A stretch of DNA of 6,197 nucleotides from the NCBI GenBank assembly GCA_021772215.1, contig JAJFMK010000228.1, forward strand, positions 1 through 6,197, written 5' to 3'. The position numbers and the translations under genes are program-made. Numbering within the stretch: position 1 is the stretch's first letter; each line of letters begins with the position of its first letter. Origin of the DNA: Chlamydiota bacterium (lineage in GTDB: Bacteria > Chlamydiota > Chlamydiia > Chlamydiales > JAJFMK01). The notes beneath the pieces are model-generated. The model did no database searches, was not told the origin of the DNA, and worked only from the letters and a program-made list of their open reading frames with translations. Shown here piece by piece: positions 1-5,371 of this stretch.

Positions 1-750
1 CTCGCCACCGACCCCGACGCCGACCGCGTCGGCATCGCCTTAGCCGATGGCACCCGCCTCAACGGCAATGAGATCGCCGCAATCTGCCTCGATTGGCTCA
101 CCAAGCAGAGTCAAGAAGAGCCCGTCGGTGTGGCGAAATCAATTGTCACCACCGAGCTCTTTCGCTCCATCGCCGAGGCCAAAGGGTGGCACTGCGAAGA
201 TCTGCTCACCGGATTCAAGTATTTTGGAGAGCTCATCGATCGCTGGAACGCGCAAGACTCCTTCCACTTCCTCTTTGGCGCCGAAGAGTCGTACGGCTAC
301 TTGCTCGGACGCCATGCGCGCGATAAAGACGCCATCATCGCCTGCCAACTCCTGTGCGAAGTCGCCCTCGCCGCAAAAAGAGAAGGAAAGACCCTTCTCG
401 ATCGCCTCTATAACCTCTACCAACGCTTTGGCATCCATCGCGAAAAGGTGGTCGCACTCGTTTTGCAAGGCGAAGACCCCATGAAGAGGCTGCGCGCACA
501 CCTACCCACCGAATTGGCCGGCGAAAAGGTGAGCGCTGTCGAGGATTTTCTGCCACAGTCAGATGTGCTCCTCTTTCGTCTCGAAGGCGGCGATAAGTTG
601 ATCGCGCGCCCCTCTGGCACAGAGCCCAAAATCAAGCTCTACGCCGAAGTGGAGCTCAAAGCACAAGGCCCTATCGACCAAGCCCTTGCCGAAGCGGTAA
701 ATAGCTGCAATGAGCTCTTAGAGGCTCTCAAATCTCTAATTATTACATAG
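1..750 (+). CDS. Phosphohexomutase (phosphoglucomutase/phosphomannomutase, PGM2-like), 3' part only
   Basis: This is the last 249 codons of an alpha-D-phosphohexomutase; the frame is open from base 1, so the start and the phosphoserine domain lie outside. These cytoplasmic enzymes interconvert 1- and 6-phosphates of hexoses (glucose or mannose; some PGM2-like members use pentoses) through a phosphoserine. Seen here, numbering from the first codon: the metal loop TDPDADRVG at 3-11 (Asp 4, 6 and 8), GFKYFGE at 71-77, the sugar-recognition loop GAEESYGYL at 93-101, and the phosphate-binding loop RPSGTEPKIK at 203-212. All parts expected in the C-terminal half are present, so the gene looks intact. 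The wording of the loops (FGE, then EESYGYL, then RDKDA) is closer to PGM2/PgcA-type enzymes than to GlmM. Codons are strongly GC-ending, unlike the genes that follow. Exact sugar specificity cannot be told. The gene ends at TAG 748-750. Confidence 0.93.
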   Translation, partial: LATDPDADRVGIALADGTRLNGNEIAAICLDWLTKQSQEEPVGVAKSIVTTELFRSIAEAKGWHCEDLLTGFKYFGELIDRWNAQDSFHFLFGAEESYGYLLGRHARDKDAIIACQLLCEVALAAKREGKTLLDRLYNLYQRFGIHREKVVALVLQGEDPMKRLRAHLPTELAGEKVSAVEDFLPQSDVLLFRLEGGDKLIARPSGTEPKIKLYAEVELKAQGPIDQALAEAVNSCNELLEALKSLIIT

Positions 751-777
751 AAATTGCAATCATTTTGTTAGTTATAT

Positions 778-796
778 ATCCTTATTAATAAAGGAT
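778..796 (+). promoter_or_regulatory. Small inverted repeat covering the ribosome-binding site of the EEP gene
   Basis: ATCCTT at 778-783 is the exact reverse complement of AAGGAT at 791-796, with the 7-base loop ATTAATA between them. The right arm contains most of the Shine-Dalgarno AAAGGA (790-795), which lies 8 bases before the ATG at 804. In RNA this could pair and hide the ribosome-binding site. The stem is short and AT-rich, so it may be fortuitous. The rest of the 53-base gap (751-803) is AT-rich; TTGCAA at 754-759 and TATATA at 773-778 are loosely promoter-like but badly spaced. Confidence 0.35.
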
Positions 797-803
797 TTTA
801 TAA

Positions 804-1988
804 ATGAATTTCGTTAAATATTCACTTGTTACTATTTTTTCTTTTACTTCGCTACTAACTGCTGCGACGACTGAGATGACTGTCGCCTCTTACAACTGTG
901 GAGGCCTACCTGAACATTACGACTACTTGAAAATGGCCTGTATACAGAAGGTGATTCAGGAGCGACACAGAGTCGACCCTGAGATGATGGCCCTCAATGA
1001 TAGAATCCAGGAGATGGCCTTAAAAAGGCTATTTGCAAAGGGCAATAAAGAAAAGCGCCTCGTCGAAAATCAATGGAGTATGAAGAACCATCAAGCTATT
1101 TTTGACCATTTAACTCTCATACCACAAGACCCCAATAGCCCTAACACCCAGTGGCGCCAATGGATCGATGAGATGATCACTTGGTACCATGTCTCCCCCA
1201 TCGTTCTTAGTGACGACGATATCAAGGAGAGATTGGATCAACATCTGCAAGATGTAACAAGGGGCGCTGAAGGGAGCCGCGAAGAGCTTCTACATCAAAC
1301 ATATCTCACAATGGCTAAGAAGATCTTTGCCAGCCACCTCAATTTTGATGTGATCTGCCTGCAAGAGGCTAACTATATCGACGCCTCACTCTTTCCAGAA
1401 CATTATGAGGTGCACCTTTCAGGGATCAACTCTTTTCCTGGAATAATGACCTCTCAACGCGTTATTGCTTTTGATACGACCCGCTTTGAATGCATAGAAA
1501 ATATGGGCGATTACAACGCACACAGATTTGCTCTCAAACTACGCGAGAAAGAGAGCGGTGCCACCGTAATCGTTGTCTCAGCCCACTTAGCCGGTTGTGA
1601 TCCCTTTCTTGATGATTCCAAGGAAAGAGGCAAGCAGGCTAGTTCCGAAAAAGGAGATCAGCAGCTACGAGATCTATTCAGTTTCCTTGAAAACCAATCA
1701 GCTGATGCTTTTGTGGTCGGCATGGATTCTAATGTCACATCGATGCATCCCCGCATGAATATTATCAAAGAGGCAGCGTTTGAAATCGACTACAAGAATT
1801 TCATAGAACCAACCTGCACAAACCCCTTAAAAGTCCTCAACCACCGCATCGACTGGATTATTGCCAAAGAGGGCAATGCTGACGCAGCTCTGGTGACCAA
1901 CATCCCTGTATTTGGCGTCGGCCTCAATAGCATCGAAACCAACATCAGCGACCACAAGCCCATTGCTGCGACAATCTCAATTTACTAG
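804..1988 (+). CDS. Probable secreted endonuclease/exonuclease/phosphatase (EEP) superfamily hydrolase
   Basis: A 394-residue protein with the EEP fold, the family of DNase I, exonuclease III, inositol-polyphosphate 5-phosphatases and bacterial sphingomyelinases, which cut phosphodiester or phosphomonoester bonds with a divalent metal. The catalytic set is complete: Asn31 (VASYNCGG), Glu188 (DVICLQEAN), His261 (VVSAHLAG), Asp308 and Asn310 (VVGMDSN), Asp350 (HRIDWII), and Asp383-His384 (NISDHKPI). Residues 1-20 look like a Sec signal peptide: Lys5, a hydrophobic core at 6-18, small residues at 19-21, and no lipobox Cys. That places it in the periplasm or outside the cell. The start is supported by AAAGGA 8 bases upstream. 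About 157 residues separate Asn31 from Glu188, where small family members have about 30; the extra part (roughly 35-175) is charged and probably helical. Substrate (nucleic acid, inositol phosphate or phospholipid) cannot be assigned. A secreted host-directed enzyme is plausible for an intracellular bacterium but is inference. Confidence 0.88.
   Translation: MNFVKYSLVTIFSFTSLLTAATTEMTVASYNCGGLPEHYDYLKMACIQKVIQERHRVDPEMMALNDRIQEMALKRLFAKGNKEKRLVENQWSMKNHQAIFDHLTLIPQDPNSPNTQWRQWIDEMITWYHVSPIVLSDDDIKERLDQHLQDVTRGAEGSREELLHQTYLTMAKKIFASHLNFDVICLQEANYIDASLFPEHYEVHLSGINSFPGIMTSQRVIAFDTTRFECIENMGDYNAHRFALKLREKESGATVIVVSAHLAGCDPFLDDSKERGKQASSEKGDQQLRDLFSFLENQSADAFVVGMDSNVTSMHPRMNIIKEAAFEIDYKNFIEPTCTNPLKVLNHRIDWIIAKEGNADAALVTNIPVFGVGLNSIETNISDHKPIAATISIY
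1961..1988 (+). repeat. Direct repeat, copy A: 3' end of the EEP gene
   Basis: These 28 bases are the last codons of the EEP gene, encoding (P)IAATISIY plus the TAG stop. They recur at 2685-2710 with a 2-base deletion and two mismatches: CATTG, then TGCGACAATCTC, then TACTAG are shared in order. Similarity ends at the stop codon on one side and at the CATTG on the other, so the copy has sharp borders. The two copies flank the 2050-2682 gene. Confidence 0.75.
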
Positions 1989-2049
1989 TGGCAAAAATTA
2001 ACATAAGATATTATTTCACTTTTAACCCCTACTTACTGGAAGAACAACT

Positions 2050-2682
2050 ATGTCTACTACTTCAGGGCCAATAACCTTTGGTAACGATAGAGCCTACTGG
2101 TTCCATCAGAGTTGGCTGGAAGAGAGAAGAGGAACAGCCCCTTCTGCAGCTGACGAAAACAGTGATCCAGAAATTGCTAGGGCTATGGCTGCCTATGAAG
2201 GCTGTCAAAATTGCCTAGCTGGCTATAGCAATCTGCGCGAAGTTGAGAAGGCCCACCTCTATTGTACGATTACGCCACTAGCTAAGAAAATGTTAGAGAT
2301 AGCCCAAAAGGCCTCTTTAACCTCTAAACCTCTCGAAGCATTCCGCTTTACCTCTATTGCTAGTACATTGAGTGGAAGCCTAGAAACGCTCCAACAGCAA
2401 CTACAAACAGATGGTATCTTTACCTCTGCTGTTGCTCTCGATTATTTGCTCACCAAATTGTTTACCAAAATGGATCAGTCTAACCTTCCGGTGAGTGAAG
2501 CTCCACCCACACCTTTAGATAAAGAGGCGCTCTACATTGAGTTGATGTCGCAGGCTCAAGAAATGCTACGAATGGCCAAAGAGACCTCTGAACTTACCCC
2601 CCAGTCCCTCTTCGCCCTTCAATCTCGGGTAGGAACTCTAGAGATGTTGCAGAATCAGCTAACTATCCAAGGTTATCTTTAG
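2050..2682 (+). CDS. Hypothetical helical protein with an internal duplication
   Basis: I do not recognise this 210-residue protein. It has no signal peptide or membrane segment and looks mostly alpha-helical and soluble, with Leu, Gln, Ala and Lys prominent. Two halves resemble each other: residues 76-122 and 163-208. Each begins with a (K/E)ML..A segment (KKMLEIAQKAS at 79-89; EMLRMAKETS at 171-180), continues with LT and a Ser-rich helix, and closes with LETLQQQLQTDG (111-122) or LEMLQNQLTIQG (197-208), which match at seven of twelve positions. A Pro-rich linker (147-155, SEAPPTP region) separates them. The N-terminus is polar and carries two close cysteines (52 and 55). GGAAGA at 2038-2043 lies 6 bases before the ATG and supports the start. 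The gene follows the EEP gene by 61 bases on the same strand, so co-transcription is possible. Function is unknown; an effector, a chaperone or a partner of the EEP enzyme are guesses. Confidence 0.72.
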   Translation: MSTTSGPITFGNDRAYWFHQSWLEERRGTAPSAADENSDPEIARAMAAYEGCQNCLAGYSNLREVEKAHLYCTITPLAKKMLEIAQKASLTSKPLEAFRFTSIASTLSGSLETLQQQLQTDGIFTSAVALDYLLTKLFTKMDQSNLPVSEAPPTPLDKEALYIELMSQAQEMLRMAKETSELTPQSLFALQSRVGTLEMLQNQLTIQGYL

Positions 2683-2684
2683 TT

Positions 2685-2710
2685 CATTGTTGCGACAATC
2701 TCTCTACTAG
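2685..2710 (+). repeat. Direct repeat, copy B: detached copy of the EEP gene 3' end
   Basis: These 26 bases repeat 1961-1988. About 24 of 26 positions match once a 2-base gap is allowed. The copy begins two bases after the TAG of the 2050-2682 gene and would encode IVATIS, matching IAATIS of the EEP enzyme; the 2-base loss then shifts the terminal TACTAG out of frame. It may be the scar of a second EEP copy, or the far junction of an insertion that brought in the 2050-2682 gene. Confidence 0.72.
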
Positions 2711-2981
2711 CCTTCAAAGCAATAAGGCCCTATGGACCAGCGCAAAAGCGCTCCAATGATTTCTTAGAAGCTCTAAAGGCTCAGATCTCCTAATCCAAAA
2801 GGGCTGAACAATTCGTCTGGGCCACAAACTCTTTGGAAATGATGCGCTAACAAATGAACAAGTGGATTCAAAAAACCCATAAGTCATCTGATAAGCCCTT
2901 ACATAGTTTGATGCCCCTCAAAGCGAGATGACAGGTTATCTGCAAGTAAAAAATTGGTCAATAGAAAAGTTAATTATTTAA

Positions 2982-3009
2982 TTAGTAGAAAAAAGTAGTT
3001 ATATATAAT
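2982..3009 (+). promoter_or_regulatory. Possible sigma70-type promoter for the 3060-3386 gene
   Basis: TATAAT at 3004-3009 is an exact -10 consensus. TTAGTA at 2982-2987, 16 bases upstream, matches TTGACA at only three positions, so the -35 is poor. The surroundings are extremely AT-rich, which makes a chance TATAAT likely. A start near 3015-3017 would put the inverted repeat at 3019-3050 at the very beginning of the message. Confidence 0.35.
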
Positions 3010-3018
3010 TAGTATAAA

Positions 3019-3050
3019 CGTTAAAATACTGTACAGAACAAATTTTAACG
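3019..3050 (+). promoter_or_regulatory. Perfect 9-bp inverted repeat next to the ribosome-binding site
   Basis: CGTTAAAAT (3019-3027) and ATTTTAACG (3042-3050) are exact reverse complements around a 14-base loop, which itself contains the palindrome CTGTACAG (3029-3036). The right arm takes in the first G of the Shine-Dalgarno GGAG (3050-3053), which is 6 bases before the ATG at 3060. It could be a repressor operator just downstream of the candidate -10 (3004-3009), or a leader hairpin affecting ribosome access. The symmetry is directly visible; the role is inferred. Confidence 0.5.
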
Positions 3051-3059
3051 GAGATAAAA

Positions 3060-3386
3060 ATGGCTTGTCCTACTAATTTATTTAACGATGAAAGATTTCA
3101 CGAATTACCAGATCAAGCTCAGGTATCGATGAGAATAACACATTACGAGCAGCAGATAACGTTTATAAAACGGATGTTCGATATTGGAAAAACTGCTCTA
3201 GAAAGACATCAAGTAGCTATTAAGGACGGACGCTACAGTGATCTTTTTGCTGGAGTAGACAAACTTACAGATGCCGCCCTGAATAGCACATTGACTGATC
3301 TGGCTGAGGCAATTAGGGGGCTAAAGATTGAATTGACCGGTTGGCAAGCAGGTGACACTCCTCCTGCCAAGAGAGAACTCTTTTAA
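3060..3386 (+). CDS. Hypothetical small helical protein
   Basis: This 108-residue protein is not one I recognise. It has no signal peptide or membrane segment, looks largely alpha-helical, and ends in a short charged tail (PPAKRELF). GGAG 6 bases before the ATG supports the start. Two stretches weakly echo the 2050-2682 protein: IKRMFDIGKTA (36-46) against AKKMLEIAQKA (78-88), and IRGLKIELT (85-93) against LEMLQNQLT (197-205). The N-termini also share an F-N-D pattern (LFNDER against FGNDR). It may be a diverged paralogue with one repeat unit and a longer middle. Codons are AT-rich, with AGA for Arg, ATA for Ile and TTA for Leu early on, unlike the mutase and the minus-strand genes, which fits horizontally acquired or lineage-specific DNA. 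Its stop overlaps that of the convergent helicase gene by 4 bases. A real gene is likely because of the ribosome-binding site, the promoter-like upstream DNA and the clean fit to its neighbour. Confidence 0.66.
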   Translation: MACPTNLFNDERFHELPDQAQVSMRITHYEQQITFIKRMFDIGKTALERHQVAIKDGRYSDLFAGVDKLTDAALNSTLTDLAEAIRGLKIELTGWQAGDTPPAKRELF

Positions 3387-4582
3387 CTCTTATTTCGAGG
3401 AGGGCCTTTTCTTGAAGGGGCTCTTCCGCGGGCAGTTCTTTTAGGGGGCCCGCGCTCTCCTTCCCCCTCTTTTGGCGGCTCGCCGATCCACTTTGCCTCC
3501 TGTTTGAGAAGCTGTAAGACCTTGGTGAGACTATGAAGCTCTCGTTTGGTGACGAGGGTGATGACGATTCCCTTTTTGTCGTAGCGGCCTGTACGGCCGG
3601 CGCGATGGATGTAGATATAGGGGTCGTCGGAGAGCTGGTAGATGAAAACATGAGTAACATCGGAGAAGTCGAGGCCGCGAGAGACGACATCAGTAGCGAC
3701 CAAAAGGCGGATCTTTCCTTGACGAAACTTATTGGTAACAACGGTACGCACCTGCTGACTCATGCCGGCATGCAGGTAGTCGACACCTTTAATTTCAGAT
3801 TTTAGATCTTTGGCCACCTTTTCCACCTGAATACGGGAGTGGCAGAAGATAATTGCCTGCTTCGGCTGCAGTTCACGAATTTTATCTGCAAGGTCGATGG
3901 TGCGCTGCTGGTGTGTACAGTAGAGAAAGCGGTGATCGATCTGGTCAGGAGAGGGTTCTTTTCTCTGTAAGACGAGCTCTTCTGGGTCCTTCATATGCTG
4001 TTTGGCGATCTTAGAGATCTCTTTGGGCATGGTAGCTGAGAAGAGAAGAGTCTGATGCTCATGGATAAGACACTGGATGATGAAGTCGAGGTCTTCATAG
4101 AAGCCCATACTAAGCATCTCATCCGCCTCATCGAGAATCACTGTCTCCACCTGGTCGAGCTCAATATCTCGGTTATAGATAAAGTCAATCAGGCGGCCCG
4201 GTGTGGCCACCAGAACATGAACGCCGCTTTTAAGTTTAGCGCGCTGGATCGAAGCATCCTCTCCGCCCATTATAGCAAACGTTTTGACTCCCTTCATCCC
4301 CCCAACGCGGTGCACCTCTGTGGCATACTGCATCGCAAGCTCTCTTGTCGGCACGATGACTAGCGCCTGAATGACAGGTCTAGAGACATCAACTTTATGG
4401 CAGATAGGAATCGAACAGGCAGCCGTCTTTCCGGAACCTGTCTGTGCTAGGGCGATCAGATCTTTGCCCTCTAAGATGTACGGCATAGTAACCGCTTGTA
4501 CCTCGGTGGCTGTCTGATAGCCGATCTTATCAAGTGCTTTTAAGATTTCAGGACCAAGAGGAAGATCAGAAAATTTTGTCAT
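3383..4582 (-). CDS. DEAD-box ATP-dependent RNA helicase
   Basis: A 399-residue cytoplasmic RNA helicase of the DEAD-box family, which uses ATP to unwind or remodel short RNA duplexes in ribosome assembly, translation or RNA decay. All family motifs are visible in order: the Q motif (FSDLPLG start, GYQTATEVQ ending at Gln29), motif I AQTGSGKT (46-53), Ia PTRELA (78-83), Ib TPGR (127-130), II DEAD (151-154), III SAT (182-184), IV IIFCHSR (244-250), V ATDVVSRGLD (296-305) and VI HRAGRTGR (326-333). The Q motif has TATEVQ where TPIQ or TEIQ is commoner. After about residue 368 comes a basic, Gly/Pro/Arg-rich, probably disordered tail, common in this family for RNA contact. Length suits a minimal two-RecA-domain helicase without an extra RNA-binding domain. 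It follows the dehydrogenase gene by 15 bases. No Shine-Dalgarno is visible in that gap, so it may be translated from read-through ribosomes or a near-leaderless transcript. Which named helicase it corresponds to is not clear. Confidence 0.96.
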   Translation of the reverse strand: MTKFSDLPLGPEILKALDKIGYQTATEVQAVTMPYILEGKDLIALAQTGSGKTAACSIPICHKVDVSRPVIQALVIVPTRELAMQYATEVHRVGGMKGVKTFAIMGGEDASIQRAKLKSGVHVLVATPGRLIDFIYNRDIELDQVETVILDEADEMLSMGFYEDLDFIIQCLIHEHQTLLFSATMPKEISKIAKQHMKDPEELVLQRKEPSPDQIDHRFLYCTHQQRTIDLADKIRELQPKQAIIFCHSRIQVEKVAKDLKSEIKGVDYLHAGMSQQVRTVVTNKFRQGKIRLLVATDVVSRGLDFSDVTHVFIYQLSDDPYIYIHRAGRTGRYDKKGIVITLVTKRELHSLTKVLQLLKQEAKWIGEPPKEGEGERGPPKRTARGRAPSRKGPPRNKS

Positions 4583-4591
4583 AAGATAAAT

Positions 4592-4597
4592 ATTATA
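4592..4597 (-). promoter_or_regulatory. Possible -10 element directly before the helicase start
   Basis: Read on the minus strand, the 15-base gap between the dehydrogenase stop and the helicase ATG begins with an exact TATAAT. Transcription from it would start about 2 to 4 bases before the ATG, giving a nearly leaderless message. No convincing -35 lies upstream (GTGCTT at 4620-4615 matches TTGACA at two positions). The gap also has no Shine-Dalgarno, which is what makes the element worth noting. Confidence 0.3.
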
Positions 4598-5371
4598 CTA
4601 GATTCTCTTCTTTAAAGCACGGGTGATAATGCTGTCTGCAACCGATTGAGGAAGAAGGGCTTGAACTCGTTGCAAAAAGCGGTAGCGCCAATCGAAGCGA
4701 TGTTCTCTCTTTGATCTCTCAATTTGGCGCCAAATTTCTTTGGCAGCAAAGCGGCTATCCATCGCAAGAGGTGGGTAGCTCACCGCCTTTCCACGCGCGG
4801 CGCGGGATTGAAAATCTGTCTTTACAACTCCGGGGAGGCTGACGAGGAGACTCACCCCGCGCTGGCGATATTCGGCATCTAAGGAGATGGTGAGCTGGCG
4901 CACATAGGACTTAGTGGCTGAGTAGAGAGCGCCAAGGGGAAAAGCGAAGTGGGCCGACATAGACGAGACGTTGAGGATGGTTCCTCGCCTCTCCTTTTCG
5001 AGGAAGTAGCCAAGCGCCTTGTGAGTTCCTTCCGTCAAGGCAGTCATATTCACTTGGACCATCGATTCGATCTCCTGTTCACTAAGCTGATCGAAGGGGC
5101 CATAGAGGCCAAAGCCGGCGTTGTTGATCCAAAGGTCTGGCTGATGCGACAGCGCCCAGGAGAAGAGTGCCTCTCTTTGAGTTTTATCGGCGAGATCGCA
5201 AGCGAAGTAGGGATGGCCCATGCTTTTTAACTTCTCTTCATTTCTTCCAGTTAAGAGGAGTTCGACTCCCATATTTGCAAGAAGCTTAGCCAGCTCCTCG
5301 CCAATTCCTGACGTGGCGCCGGTAATAAAGGCACACTTATATTTCTTTGACATTTTCGATCGGCTGCGCAT
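4598..5371 (-). CDS. Short-chain dehydrogenase/reductase (classical SDR)
   Basis: A 257-residue NAD(P)-dependent oxidoreductase of the classical SDR family with a Rossmann fold. Visible motifs are the cofactor loop TGATSGIG (17-24), TGRN with Arg43 (suggesting NADPH preference), the CDL acidic position at Asp59, NNAG (83-86), catalytic Asn108 (VNMT), Ser137 (NVSS), and YSATK with Tyr150 and Lys154, followed by LPGVVKTDF (179-187). All four catalytic residues are present, so it should be active; the substrate is unknown, as is usual in this family. The C-terminus after about 220 is basic. The start is uncertain: Met1 at 5371 has a GGAAGAGG directly abutting it, while Met7 at 5353 gives the more usual N-terminus (MSKKYKCAFITG). 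Either start overlaps the 3' end of the upstream HD-domain gene (by 35 or 17 bases), which points to translational coupling in one operon with that gene and the helicase. Confidence 0.94.
   Translation of the reverse strand: MRSRSKMSKKYKCAFITGATSGIGEELAKLLANMGVELLLTGRNEEKLKSMGHPYFACDLADKTQREALFSWALSHQPDLWINNAGFGLYGPFDQLSEQEIESMVQVNMTALTEGTHKALGYFLEKERRGTILNVSSMSAHFAFPLGALYSATKSYVRQLTISLDAEYRQRGVSLLVSLPGVVKTDFQSRAARGKAVSYPPLAMDSRFAAKEIWRQIERSKREHRFDWRYRFLQRVQALLPQSVADSIITRALKKRI

Larger units (their letters stand above)
2683..3059 (+). other. 377-base gap with a repeat copy and possible decayed coding sequence
   Basis: No intact gene is visible here on either strand. It starts with repeat copy B (2685-2710). 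The frame of the upstream gene, continued past its TAG (2680-2682), is broken by TAA at 2791 and 2848 and TGA at 2929. Within it, 2866-2928 encodes a peptide whose end, SLMPLKAR, resembles SLFALQSR of the upstream protein. That hints at a lost third repeat unit or a decayed paralogue. Stop spacing alone is no better than chance, so the coding-remnant reading is weak. From about 2940 the sequence becomes very AT-rich and holds the probable promoter and inverted repeat of the next gene. Confidence 0.4.

Noticed and set aside
139..501. Open frame of 120 codons on the minus strand within the mutase gene.
   Set aside because: It is opposite a clear phosphohexomutase coding frame with conserved motifs; it arises from the GC-rich codon pattern.
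1989..2049. Promoter before the 2050-2682 gene (TATTAT at 2009-2014).
   Set aside because: No acceptable -35 at 16 to 18 bases; transcription from the EEP gene upstream is at least as likely.
2854..2931. A 25-codon ORF in the gap before the 3060-3386 gene as a small gene.
   Set aside because: No Shine-Dalgarno precedes its ATG, and it is explained as well or better as a coding remnant or chance; it is kept only as part of the decay finding.
2683..3059. tRNA, small RNA gene or CRISPR-like repeats in the gap.
   Set aside because: No cloverleaf-type pairing, no CCA-type end and no regularly spaced repeats were seen.
3427..3454. Perfect 7-bp GC-rich inverted repeat CGCGGGC/GCCCGCG with a 14-base loop, about 40 bases after the stop of the 3060-3386 gene, as a transcription terminator.
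   Set aside because: No T-run follows on either strand close to the stem, and the sequence codes for the Arg/Gly/Pro-rich tail of the helicase, where GC-rich symmetric codons are expected.
3313..3741. Minus-strand open frame of 142 codons overlapping the helicase gene in another frame.
   Set aside because: It is Ser-rich and low in complexity, and lies on the same strand as the helicase, whose motifs V and VI occupy this region in the correct frame.
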